Shown here: piece after piece, positions 51,631-59,994 of the stretch
Position numbering within the stretch: position 1 is the stretch's first letter
Layout of the letters: the number at the start of each line of letters is the position of its first letter
Source of the DNA: Veillonella denticariosi JCM 15641
GTDB taxonomy: Bacteria > Bacillota > Negativicutes > Veillonellales > Veillonellaceae
Assembly (NCBI RefSeq): GCF_002959855.1
Contig: NZ_PPDB01000007.1
Location: 1-64,000, forward strand
Direction of reading: 5' to 3'
DNA length: 64,000 nt
Notes under the pieces: model-generated
The model's input: the letters and a program-made list of their open reading frames with translations, nothing else
Database searches by the model: none
Told to the model about the DNA's origin: nothing
Position numbers and translations under genes: made by a program

Positions 51631-53184
51631 ATGAGGAAAAGTAAAGTACAGTGGCTGGCTGCTGCATGCTTAGTGTGTTTGGCACAGCCTGTATGGGCCG
51701 CTACGGATTCGACCCCGGTCTATCAAGATACATTGGATAGTGAGGGCCAGTCTTATTCCGGTGAGCTAGCAAAGGCATCCACACCTGAAAACAGTAATAT
51801 CCGTGTTGTACGTCGTGGTGAAAAAGCAAAATCTACTGAGCCTAGTGAGCAGTTGCCGACTCGCATCGATGCTAATAAAATGGCTTATACCGGCTCGACC
51901 GGTGATGTTTATGCCGAGGGTGACGTAGTGGTGACTCAAGGTAATCAAACATTGTTATCTCCACGTATTGAAGGGAATACGAAGACTACGGAATATCGTA
52001 CCGTAGGTGGTTATCGATATTTAGAGGATAACGGTAAGACTAAGGATATTACGGGTCAAAATATGACATATCGCACCAAGGATCGCCATTTTACGGCTGA
52101 CCAGGCGATGGGCTGGAATGATCCATATTATGTGAAGGGTTCAAATGCCACATTTGATGGTCAAGAAGGCCATATGGAAAAAGGCATGGTTACGACGAAA
52201 CATGCGATGGCATTTAAACATGCACCAGATTATCGCGTCGAGGGGGAAGATATTAAGGTTTATCCCGGTGATAAAGTAGTCATTAAAAATCCGACCTTTT
52301 ATATTAAAAACTTCAAAGTTTTTTCATTGCCATCATATACAAAGTCTTTACGTCATGATAAAGAAGGTAAATTCAGTATATTCTCTTTGGTTCCAAAACC
52401 TACTTACAGCAGTGATGATGGCTTTGGCCTTCATGGTAATACGGATTATCCAATCGGTAAAAACGGCGAGGTATATATTGATTACCGGTGGTATACAAAG
52501 GCGGGCTTTAAACCGCAGGTCGGGTATCGTCATTACTTGCCTTGGGGAACCGCATCCATAGGATATAGTAAGGAATCCAATGAATATAATGATGAAACCG
52601 TATGGGTTGAAAAAATCGGTGAGGCGCGTATCGATACTCATAGTTATCATATTGGCAAATCTCCTATTACCGTTCGAGGCGGTGCTAATGCCGGTTATTG
52701 GAAGGAAGGTTCTGTGAAGGGCTCTCATAAAGAGTATTATGCAGAGGTATCACATGACCCGATTAAGTTGTGGTCCGGCGCGGATCTTCGATTCCTCGGC
52801 GGGTATCAACGAGATTACTACGGTTATGATAAATCTATTCGCAGCATGCCGTACTGGGGTGCCCGATTCAATACCAAGATTGGGAATCGCATGCAGGCAT
52901 GGGTATCTTATAACCAGCGAAATATTACTTATAATAACTCTCCATATCGCTTCGATACGACGGAGTTGCCTAAGGAATTAATCTATGGTGCAAGTTATAA
53001 GTTAACGCGACTTGATGACGTTTCCGTCAGTGTGAAAAATAATATCATGAGTGGTGAAGTCGATTCCATATATTATACATGGCATCATGATTTGCATTCC
53101 TTTGATTTATATTTGACATATAAAGATGCTCAGAAGAGTAATAATAACCAATGGAAGATTAAATTTGTAGGTAAGGATTTTTAA
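51631..53184 (+). CDS. lptD: LPS-assembly protein LptD/OstA-like outer-membrane protein
   Basis: The 517-aa protein has a signal peptide (cleavage after VWA at about residue 23). An LptA/OstA-like N-terminal domain follows (about 75-215, with DANKMAYTG, DVYAEGDVVVTQG, and GQNMTYRTKDRHFTA), then a beta-barrel region of alternating aromatic strands ending in Phe, the usual BAM signal. It is shorter than E. coli LptD (784 aa) but fits the reduced LptD of diderm Firmicutes. It places LPS on the outer leaflet. ATG 51631 follows agaggag. galU follows 13 bp later. Confidence 0.87.
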   Translation: MRKSKVQWLAAACLVCLAQPVWAATDSTPVYQDTLDSEGQSYSGELAKASTPENSNIRVVRRGEKAKSTEPSEQLPTRIDANKMAYTGSTGDVYAEGDVVVTQGNQTLLSPRIEGNTKTTEYRTVGGYRYLEDNGKTKDITGQNMTYRTKDRHFTADQAMGWNDPYYVKGSNATFDGQEGHMEKGMVTTKHAMAFKHAPDYRVEGEDIKVYPGDKVVIKNPTFYIKNFKVFSLPSYTKSLRHDKEGKFSIFSLVPKPTYSSDDGFGLHGNTDYPIGKNGEVYIDYRWYTKAGFKPQVGYRHYLPWGTASIGYSKESNEYNDETVWVEKIGEARIDTHSYHIGKSPITVRGGANAGYWKEGSVKGSHKEYYAEVSHDPIKLWSGADLRFLGGYQRDYYGYDKSIRSMPYWGARFNTKIGNRMQAWVSYNQRNITYNNSPYRFDTTELPKELIYGASYKLTRLDDVSVSVKNNIMSGEVDSIYYTWHHDLHSFDLYLTYKDAQKSNNNQWKIKFVGKDF

Positions 53185-53197
53185 TTAGGAGAGAATT

Positions 53198-54058
53198 ATG
53201 CAACGCATTAGAAAGGCTGTTATCCCCGCCGCAGGGTTCGGCACGCGGTTCTTGCCGGCTACGAAGGCTCAACCGAAGGAAATGTTACCGATTGTAGACA
53301 CTCCGGCTATCCAGTATATCGTGAAAGAAGCTTTAGATTCCGGTATCGAAGAGATTTTAATTATCACGGGGCGCAATAAGCGTGCTATTGAAGATCACTT
53401 CGATAGCAGTGTTGAATTAGAGTATTTGCTTCAGATGCAGGGAAAGAATAAACAACTTGCAATGATTAAGGATTTAGCGGATATTAAAGTCCATTTTATC
53501 CGTCAAAAAGCACCACGTGGATTAGGGGATGCCGTTTTATGTGCGAAAGCATTTATCGGAGATGAACCTTTTGCGGTGCTCCTAGGCGATGATATCGTTT
53601 ACAATCCTGAAAATCCATGCCTAAAGCAACTTATTGATTGTTATGATGAACATCCCGGTATTATCTTAGGGGCTCAATTCGTGCCGGAAGATAAGGTCAG
53701 CGCTTATGGTATCGTAGACGGTGAACCCTTAGCGGATAATTTATATCGCGTGGATACTTTGGTAGAAAAGCCTAGTCGCGAAAAGGCCCCGTCTACATTG
53801 GCAGTACTGGGACGTTATATTTTAACTCCGGATATTTTCTCCATCCTGGAAAATACTAAACCCGGCGTGGGTAATGAAGTTCAGTTAACTGATGCATTAG
53901 CTGCATCAAAGACGGATACATATGCTCTTGCATATGAAGGAATCCGTTATGATACGGGTGATAAATTAGGATACCTGAAAGCAACTGTTGAATATGCGTT
54001 GCGCAACGAAGAGTTGGGAGATGCATTCAAGGCGTATCTGAAAGAATTAAAATTTTAA
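53198..54058 (+). CDS. galU: UTP-glucose-1-phosphate uridylyltransferase
   Basis: GalU makes UDP-glucose for LPS and capsule sugars. The 286-aa nucleotidyltransferase has KAVIPAAGFGTRFLPATKAQPKEMLP at the N-terminus, which identifies GalU rather than RfbA. LLGDDIV and VEKPS are also present. ATG 53198 follows ttaggaga. It sits 13 bp after lptD, with pgi and galE at 61-64 kb completing a UDP-hexose route. Confidence 0.96.
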   Translation: MQRIRKAVIPAAGFGTRFLPATKAQPKEMLPIVDTPAIQYIVKEALDSGIEEILIITGRNKRAIEDHFDSSVELEYLLQMQGKNKQLAMIKDLADIKVHFIRQKAPRGLGDAVLCAKAFIGDEPFAVLLGDDIVYNPENPCLKQLIDCYDEHPGIILGAQFVPEDKVSAYGIVDGEPLADNLYRVDTLVEKPSREKAPSTLAVLGRYILTPDIFSILENTKPGVGNEVQLTDALAASKTDTYALAYEGIRYDTGDKLGYLKATVEYALRNEELGDAFKAYLKELKF

Positions 54059-54108
54059 TCCTCTGTTATAGTAGTTGGACCGATTACTGTCATGTATACT
54101 ATAAGCAG

Positions 54109-54155
54109 AAAAGAACCTATGGAGGTGTGTGCAGTGCAACTCCATAGGTTCTTTT
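54109..54155 (+). terminator. Terminator-type hairpin after galU (possible small RNA)
   Basis: A perfect 16-bp stem (54109-54124 with 54140-54155) around a 15-nt loop, ending in CTTTT. A promoter-like TTGGAC (54075-54080) with TACTAT (54097-54102), 16-bp spacer, would start transcription almost exactly at the 5' base of the stem. Confidence 0.75.
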
Positions 54156-54156
54156 A

Positions 54157-54190
54157 TTGTAAACAAAATCTGATAAAGAAAAGTTGACTA
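54157..54190. promoter_or_regulatory. Candidate BirA (biotin) operator
   Basis: Left arm TTGTAAACA (54157-54165) and right arm AGTTGACTA (54182-54190) are separated by 16 bp. The E. coli bio operator, as I recall it, is TTGTAAACC-16 bp-GGTTTACAA. Left 8 of 9 and right 6 of 9 positions match. The right arm covers the -35 of the promoter that serves the following biotin-linked genes. Confidence 0.6.
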
Positions 54191-54212
54191 ATAAAATGAT
54201 GTTGATTATAAT
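54184..54212 (+). promoter_or_regulatory. Strong promoter of the hydratase-bioY cluster
   Basis: TTGACT (54184-54189), 17-bp spacer, TATAAT (54207-54212). The -10 lies inside a perfect 14-bp palindrome TTGATTATAATCAA (54202-54215), which might itself be an operator. Confidence 0.75.
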
Positions 54213-54245
54213 CAATTTATTGGATTAATAAAGGACTGTGATTAT

Positions 54246-54794
54246 ATGAGATCATTATTATCGCTTCTGACATATGATAATACAATGAAACTTCCTACTA
54301 ATTGTGTGATTACAAAGGTTTATTTTGATTTAAACGGTAGTGAACAAGTTCATTGTGACGTTGTTAAATCAGATGAAAAATATATAACAGTATGCCTGTC
54401 AAATCATGTGGGACGTTTACAAGTGGAATTGTTACAGTTGACGCGTCCATTAACAATTCGTCAGCAATCAAGAACCGATGACGGTTCTTTCACGGTGTCC
54501 TTTTCTAAAGAAAATATTATCCAATTTGTGACAGAGGTACGAGATGTCAATAAAATACATCGAGAGCCTCCTTATATTGTTCCTGGGTTGCTCATATTGG
54601 AATCTCTTTGGAATCATTATAAAGAAAATAAGGGTGTAACCGGACTGGAAGTAAAGTATCGTTCGCCCATGATTGCTGATGACAGAGCTCGTATTGTTGT
54701 TCAACCTAATGGTTATTCAGAAGGGCTCGTAGATGATATTGTACTTTTTAAATTTCGTGTTCATCATGAATATAATAGTGTATGTATAGATTGA
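54246..54794 (+). CDS. MaoC/FabZ-like hotdog hydratase linked to bioY
   Basis: The 182-aa protein's C-terminal half (about 80-182) fits the MaoC-type hotdog fold: FTVSFSKENIIQFVTEVRD, the hydratase D-x-N-x-x-H (Asp100, Asn102, His105), VPGLLILE and KYRSPMIADDRARI. The N-terminal half may be a second, degenerate hotdog. MaoC enzymes hydrate enoyl-CoA or enoyl-ACP. It opens a transcript with bioY (10 bp downstream), followed by a thiolase and an AMP-ligase. The ATG 54246 has a weak, distant site (aaagg 11 bp away). Action on a pimeloyl-type or other acyl intermediate is inference. Confidence 0.65.
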   Translation: MRSLLSLLTYDNTMKLPTNCVITKVYFDLNGSEQVHCDVVKSDEKYITVCLSNHVGRLQVELLQLTRPLTIRQQSRTDDGSFTVSFSKENIIQFVTEVRDVNKIHREPPYIVPGLLILESLWNHYKENKGVTGLEVKYRSPMIADDRARIVVQPNGYSEGLVDDIVLFKFRVHHEYNSVCID

Positions 54795-54804
54795 GGTATT
54801 TTAA

Positions 54805-55317
54805 ATGGAAACAAGACGTTTGACAAAAATGGCATTATTAACGGCCTTATTATGCATTTCAGCATATATTTCATTTCCACTACCATTTAGTCCGGCTATG
54901 GTGACGGCATTGACCTTAGTGGCTACATTAATCGGTTTACTGTTGCAACCTAAAGATGCACTTATAGTATTTATTGTTTATGTACTACTGGGAACCGTAG
55001 GTTTGCCGGTATTTGTAGGGGGCACGGGAGGATTCGGAAAATTATTTGGACCTACCGGAGGATTTATATTCTCCTGGCCTGTAGCGTATACATTATTAAG
55101 TGTTTATAAAGGTAATAAAAGAAACTTTACTTCTTATGCGTGGCGTTCCATTGTTATAACGATTCCTATCGTTTATCTTTTCGGGGTTATCGGTTATATG
55201 CTAGTTACTGATACCGGTTTATGGGCGGCAATGTTAGCTGTTATGTTCCCGTTTATTCCTGGAGATATCTTCAAATGTCTGGTTGCGTCATGGTTGGCGA
55301 CAAAGGTTAAAATTTAA
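54805..55317 (+). CDS. bioY: Biotin transporter BioY
   Basis: This 170-aa ECF-type S component for biotin has six hydrophobic segments. The BioY signature is seen in GLPVFVGGTGGFGKLFGPTGGFIFSWP. ATG 54805 follows gaggt. It is 10 bp after the hotdog gene and ends in a terminator. In B. subtilis the bioY paralogue yhfU also sits with a thiolase (yhfS) and a ligase (yhfT) under BirA. Confidence 0.95.
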   Translation: METRRLTKMALLTALLCISAYISFPLPFSPAMVTALTLVATLIGLLLQPKDALIVFIVYVLLGTVGLPVFVGGTGGFGKLFGPTGGFIFSWPVAYTLLSVYKGNKRNFTSYAWRSIVITIPIVYLFGVIGYMLVTDTGLWAAMLAVMFPFIPGDIFKCLVASWLATKVKI

Positions 55318-55326
55318 AAGTGTATA

Positions 55327-55353
55327 AGGGGCATCCTTTGGGATGCCTCTTTT
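55327..55353 (+). terminator. Intrinsic terminator after bioY
   Basis: Ten-base-pair stem AGGGGCATCC/GGATGCCTCT (one G-T), loop TTTG, T tract. Confidence 0.85.
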
Positions 55354-55407
55354 ATGCTATATACTTGGTGATATAGAATATTTATTTATATATAGGGAGC
55401 ATATACT

Positions 55408-56514
55408 ATGGATGTATATATTCATGGAGGCCTGCGCAGCCCTATCGGGGTTGTACATGGTCAATATAAAACCCTTCGGCCTGAGGTACTGGGTGCACGT
55501 TTAATTAATGAGCTGTTGATCCGTAATACTATTACTTCAGTGGATGGTATATTCTGTGGTAATGCGGTAGGTACAGGCGGAAATTTAGGCCGTTTGATGG
55601 GGCTTATGACCAATTTACCTGAATCCGTGCCGGCCGTTACCGTGGATATGCAATGTGCATCTGCATTAATGAGTATTGAAATGGCATATACTCATATTAA
55701 GACGGGGGTTATGTGTTCCGCTATTGCCGGAGGTGTTGAAAGTTCCTCCTTACAACCACAGCGTACGTATGCGGATGGGGATGATCGTGAAGGCAGTTAT
55801 ATGGTGGCGCAATTTTCACCCCATGATCAATCTCCATGGACTATGCTGGAGGGGGCGGAACGAACAATAGCAAAATATAATATCGCGAAGGAAGCTTTAT
55901 ACCCGTTTATTATTGAGAGTCATCAAAAAGCTGATGCTGCTCGTTCCAATCAAATATTAAGTCAGTACATTATGCCTTTAGAAATCAATGGTAAGATTTG
56001 TAGAGACGAATGTATACGCCCTACAATGAATAAGAACCTATTAGGACGGATGAAACCTTTATTAGGGCCTGACTCCATAACAAATGCCGGAAATTCCTGT
56101 CTGACACATGATGGCGGCGCATTTGTATATCTCAGCAATAGAAAAGGCCCGTTTAGGATTCATAGTATGTTGCCTTGGGCCGGAAGTCCCCAGTATAGTC
56201 CGGAAGGAGCTTTGGAGAGTACAAAGGCCATTTTGGAACGCACTGGATTATCCATGGATGATATAGATGCGGTGGAATGGAATGAAGCCTTTGCTATTAT
56301 TGATGTGCTATTTCAGAAGGTCTATCCGGATCATATGGGAAAATATAATTATTTTGGAGGCGCGTTGGCATATGGACATCCTTATGGATGTTCAGGAGTC
56401 ATATTAGTATTGCATTGTATGGCGGCCCTGGAGCAGTGCAACGGACGATATGGATTGTGCGCTATTGCAGGCGCCGGAGGTACAGGGACAGCATTAATTA
56501 TAGAGCGGATGTAA
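55408..56514 (+). CDS. Thiolase family protein (YhfS-like)
   Basis: This 368-aa acetyl-CoA C-acyltransferase family member has the nucleophilic Cys83 in VDMQCASALMS, NEAFA, the His motif GHPYGCSG and a C-terminal Cys in LCAIAGAGGTG, so the thiolase triad is present. It is slightly shorter than typical 390-aa thiolases. Its stop is 1 bp before the ligase start. Position near bioY matches B. subtilis yhfS, one of the BirA-regulated genes of unclear function. Weak promoter features exist in the 54-bp gap after the bioY terminator; partial read-through is possible. Confidence 0.85.
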   Translation: MDVYIHGGLRSPIGVVHGQYKTLRPEVLGARLINELLIRNTITSVDGIFCGNAVGTGGNLGRLMGLMTNLPESVPAVTVDMQCASALMSIEMAYTHIKTGVMCSAIAGGVESSSLQPQRTYADGDDREGSYMVAQFSPHDQSPWTMLEGAERTIAKYNIAKEALYPFIIESHQKADAARSNQILSQYIMPLEINGKICRDECIRPTMNKNLLGRMKPLLGPDSITNAGNSCLTHDGGAFVYLSNRKGPFRIHSMLPWAGSPQYSPEGALESTKAILERTGLSMDDIDAVEWNEAFAIIDVLFQKVYPDHMGKYNYFGGALAYGHPYGCSGVILVLHCMAALEQCNGRYGLCAIAGAGGTGTALIIERM

Positions 56515-56515
56515 T

Positions 56516-57805
56516 ATGAATATTATTGAACGATTGAAATCACATCGACAATTAAATCCGAAGAGTATAGCTTTGACTGTTGACGAACGACAATATACAT
56601 ATGAAGACCTCTGGGCGGATATTACCGGTATACAATTTGAACTATCATGTATGATGACGGAAGCGCAGGGTGGACGAAAGATTATTCTTATTCGTGATAT
56701 ATCTTTTTATAATCAATGTATACTATGGTTCGGTGCCCTATATAGAGGTTATATCCCCATGGTATGTCATAATGAAATGAATGATGATTATATAGAGAAA
56801 ATAAAGGATGTTATTAAAACGGAAGGAATACCGCCTCAGGCGGATTTCGGTGTACTTACATCGGGGACTACGGGAAATCCAAAACCTTTATGGCGCAATG
56901 AATCGTCATGGCGTGACTTTTTTGATGTGCAAAATGGAGTATTTCATATCAATAGTCGGACTATCTTATTTTTACAGGGTAGTTTCAGTTTTACCGGAGT
57001 CAGCAATATGACCGTTGCCGTTCTTTGGGCAGGAGGGACCGTTCTAACATCTCAATCTTTGAAACCTACAAAATGGATACAGCTGATGGAGGCGCATAGG
57101 GCGGATCATATATATGCGTTGCCTACAAAATTACGTTTATTGATGCGGCATTGTGAATGTACATTATCATCGGTTGATTATATTATCGCAGGGTCTCAAG
57201 TGTTGGATCGAGATTTGATGGAGCGATTGGAATTCATATGCCCTCGCATGCAGTTTATCCTGTATTATGGGGCATCGGAATTGAATTATATATCGTATTG
57301 TAGCGGTTCGGAATGGCTGGAGAGGGAACATACGGTGGGAAAGGCTTTTCCTTCTGTACAAGTTGAAGAGCAGGATGGTCTATTGTATATTACAACCGCT
57401 TATCATATCGAAGGGATTCCTGATACATATACGGTTAATGATTGCGGATACATCGACAGTGACGGATATATTATTTTTACGGGGCGTCAAGGGGATGTGG
57501 TGAATAAAGGCGGTTATAAGATATCCGTTCCATCCATGGAAAGGTATTTACAATCGTTGACCGGTGTTGATGAGGTAGCTGTCATTGTCATTGACGACGA
57601 TATGCGCGGTGAGGACTTTGCGGTATTTATGGTTTTAGCTGAAGGCAGTTCACGAGCGGATGTATTTAATCGTATTCGTGAAAGTTTACCCTCCGTAGAA
57701 TGGCCGAAGAAAATTTTGGATGTTCCTATGTTACCTTTAACAGAGTGCTCAAAAGTTGATAAACGAAAGTTAAAAGAATGGTATAATAAGCTTGTATGTT
57801 CGTAA
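56516..57805 (+). CDS. AMP-dependent acyl-CoA ligase family protein (YhfT-like)
   Basis: This 429-aa ANL-superfamily enzyme activates a carboxylic acid with ATP. It has the P-loop TSGTTGNPKP (115-124), YYGASE, TGRQGDVVNKGGYKIS, and the C-terminal catalytic Lys region LTECSKVDKRKL. It is shorter than typical long-chain ligases (about 500 aa), with a trimmed N-terminal domain. Following the thiolase by 1 bp, it parallels B. subtilis yhfT. Substrate unknown; a role in making or salvaging a biotin precursor acyl-CoA is a hypothesis. Confidence 0.85.
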   Translation: MNIIERLKSHRQLNPKSIALTVDERQYTYEDLWADITGIQFELSCMMTEAQGGRKIILIRDISFYNQCILWFGALYRGYIPMVCHNEMNDDYIEKIKDVIKTEGIPPQADFGVLTSGTTGNPKPLWRNESSWRDFFDVQNGVFHINSRTILFLQGSFSFTGVSNMTVAVLWAGGTVLTSQSLKPTKWIQLMEAHRADHIYALPTKLRLLMRHCECTLSSVDYIIAGSQVLDRDLMERLEFICPRMQFILYYGASELNYISYCSGSEWLEREHTVGKAFPSVQVEEQDGLLYITTAYHIEGIPDTYTVNDCGYIDSDGYIIFTGRQGDVVNKGGYKISVPSMERYLQSLTGVDEVAVIVIDDDMRGEDFAVFMVLAEGSSRADVFNRIRESLPSVEWPKKILDVPMLPLTECSKVDKRKLKEWYNKLVCS

Positions 57806-57821
57806 TGATTGAGGAGGCCTT

Positions 57822-58820
57822 ATGCAGATAAATAAAGCGGTGCTGGAAATTTTTGATTTTACATCGTCTCTGGCGGTATACTCTGAACATGAATTGAAGG
57901 TCGGTGACCAGTCTGTGCAGGAGTATATCGCTGCTCATGTAGCAAAGGCTTTTAAGGATCCCGGAGCGCGTACAGGCACCTTACATACCGTTAGTCCCGT
58001 AGGAAAACAATTAGATGCTTATAAACAGGGAACCCTCGATTTTGTTACGCTCAGTAAAGAGTTAGGTGAAAGTTTATTTAACTACATGAAACAGGCTACA
58101 GATGGAATCGTTATTGATACTATTATCTGTGAAGCTGTCACGGATACTTCATATCTCTGTATACTGTTATGTCAGGCCCATGATGCTTTCACCCATCAGT
58201 TATTCAGTGAAGATGATGGGACTCTGACGACAGAGTTAGTAGCTCATAAGGCTGTTTTACCTATGCCGGCTCAGAAATTACGTGCCTTTGCAGCGATTAA
58301 TACGAATGATTTATCGGTGCGTATCTTCGAGCCGAAGGGTGAGTTCGATGGCGAAGTATCTTATATTTTAGCGGATAAGGTTCTGCAGTTAGGTACGAAT
58401 CAATCGTCGCGGGATACGGTAAAAAAGGTGAAAAATATTGTGAATAAGGTGGCACAGGCCCATGAGTCTGACGGTGTTGCGGAAATGACCATGGCAAAGT
58501 CCATGATTGCAAAAAATGCCGAGGTATCTGATACGGTAGATCCTGTGCGTATCGTAGAGGAAGTATTTAAGACCAGCCCGATTCAACAAGAGGCGGCGAA
58601 AAAGGAATTGGCGGATCAGGATATGATGCGTCCGTTACCTGTAAATCGGGAATTTGCCGTCAAGGTGGGGGAACATCATAAAATAAAGACCGATACGGGC
58701 ATAGAAATTTCTTTTCCTGTTGAATATATGAAAAATCGTGAGTTTATCGAAATCGTGACGAATGATGACGGCACATTGCGCATCGAATTAAAGAATATTA
58801 ATAAAATCGTTAATAAATAG
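57822..58820 (+). CDS. Nucleoid-associated protein (NdpA/YejK family)
   Basis: The 332-aa protein matches the 37-kDa nucleoid-associated family (NA37). It has the characteristic ordering of an N-terminal alpha/beta domain (MQINKAVLEIFDF), a central region with YILADKV and a C-terminal part with GIEISFPVEYMKNREFIEI. DNA binding is known for E. coli YejK; its role is poorly defined. ATG 57822 follows gaggagg, 16 bp after the ligase, so it may share that transcript. Confidence 0.85.
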   Translation: MQINKAVLEIFDFTSSLAVYSEHELKVGDQSVQEYIAAHVAKAFKDPGARTGTLHTVSPVGKQLDAYKQGTLDFVTLSKELGESLFNYMKQATDGIVIDTIICEAVTDTSYLCILLCQAHDAFTHQLFSEDDGTLTTELVAHKAVLPMPAQKLRAFAAINTNDLSVRIFEPKGEFDGEVSYILADKVLQLGTNQSSRDTVKKVKNIVNKVAQAHESDGVAEMTMAKSMIAKNAEVSDTVDPVRIVEEVFKTSPIQQEAAKKELADQDMMRPLPVNREFAVKVGEHHKIKTDTGIEISFPVEYMKNREFIEIVTNDDGTLRIELKNINKIVNK

Positions 58821-58871
58821 TTTTATAATAATTAGAGTTTATTGTTACACTGATATATAAGGCGGGATACA

Positions 58872-59363
58872 ATGAGTAAAGAGAAACACAAGAAAACAAA
58901 TGCATTGCGTATCTTAGATACGCATAAGGTGCCTTATAACATTAGTGAATATGAATGGTCCGAGGAGCGGGCCGCCGGACTTCATGTAGCGGAGGTTTTA
59001 GGGCTTGATGAAAAGAAAGTATTTAAAACGCTCGTCGGCAGAGGGGATAAGACGGGTTATGTCGTCTTTTGTATTCCCGTTGCCGCTGAGCTGGATATGA
59101 AGCAGGCTGCTCGGGTCAGTCATAATAAGTCTGTTGAACTTATTCACGTAAAAGATTTATTGGGGATTACAGGTTACTTGCGAGGGGGCTGTTCACCGGT
59201 AGGTATGAAAAAGTCTTTTCCTACGTACTTTGATGCAACCATGGAGATGCAAGATTCTGTTTATGTAAGCGCCGGTCTCAGAGGAATGCAGATGCAGGTT
59301 AATCCGGTGGAATTGGCAGCTGTTGTCAATGCCGAGTTTGCAGCGTTGACGATGGATCATTAA
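58872..59363 (+). CDS. ybaK: Cys-tRNA(Pro) deacylase YbaK/EbsC family
   Basis: This 163-aa trans-editing protein hydrolyses mischarged Cys-tRNA(Pro). It has the YbaK/ProX fold, with KVFKTLVGRGD (conserved Lys), SHNKSVELI and GYLRGGCSPVGMKK. ATG 58872 has a modest ggcggg site. It ends 9 bp before the next start. Confidence 0.93.
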   Translation: MSKEKHKKTNALRILDTHKVPYNISEYEWSEERAAGLHVAEVLGLDEKKVFKTLVGRGDKTGYVVFCIPVAAELDMKQAARVSHNKSVELIHVKDLLGITGYLRGGCSPVGMKKSFPTYFDATMEMQDSVYVSAGLRGMQMQVNPVELAAVVNAEFAALTMDH

Positions 59364-59372
59364 GAGGTGCTT

Positions 59373-59972
59373 ATGGCTAAGAAATATTATGCTGTGCGGC
59401 ATGGTCGCACTCCGGGAATCTATATGACTTGGGCCGATTGCGAACAGCAGGTAAAGGGCTTTGGCGGAGCCGTCTATAAATCGTTTCCTACCGAAGCTGA
59501 AGCTCGCGCATTTATAGCTGATGCGGATATGAATAAACCTGATTTTACCGAATCTGCCCATCTTGTCGCGTACATTGATGGCAGTTATAATAAACAGGCG
59601 AATATCGTTGGTGCCGGTGGTATTATATTCTTAAACGGACAGAAGGAAACCTTTTCATTTTCTTCCGCTGATGAACGGCATACAGCGTTTTGGAATGTAG
59701 CCGGTGAATTACTGGCGGCCATGCATGTTATGCAATATGCGGTAGATCATGGGATAGAGGAGTGTTCCCTTTATTATGATTACATGGGCATTGAAATGTG
59801 GGCTACGAAGAAGTGGAAACGTAATAACTCCCTTACACAGCAGTATGCGGAGTTTTATGATTCCGTCAAAGGGGCTGTCAATGTACACTTTCACAAGGTG
59901 GCAGCTCATACGGGCGATACGTATAATGAAATGGCGGATATATTGGCAAAAAAAGGTGCCGGTATAAATTGA
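59373..59972 (+). CDS. rnhA: Ribonuclease HI with N-terminal RNA/DNA hybrid-binding domain
   Basis: This 199-aa enzyme degrades RNA in RNA-DNA hybrids. The N-terminal caulimovirus-VI/HBD domain (3-47, KKYYAVRHGRTPGIYMTW) is like that of eukaryotic RNase H1. The catalytic domain has Asp69 (YIDGSYN), Glu112 (GELLAA), Asp136 (YYDYMGIE) and Asp189 (NEMADILAKK). ATG 59373 follows aagaggtg; GTG 59367 overlaps that site. Confidence 0.93.
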   Translation: MAKKYYAVRHGRTPGIYMTWADCEQQVKGFGGAVYKSFPTEAEARAFIADADMNKPDFTESAHLVAYIDGSYNKQANIVGAGGIIFLNGQKETFSFSSADERHTAFWNVAGELLAAMHVMQYAVDHGIEECSLYYDYMGIEMWATKKWKRNNSLTQQYAEFYDSVKGAVNVHFHKVAAHTGDTYNEMADILAKKGAGIN

Positions 59973-59994
59973 TTATCGCAGAAAGGAGGACGTT

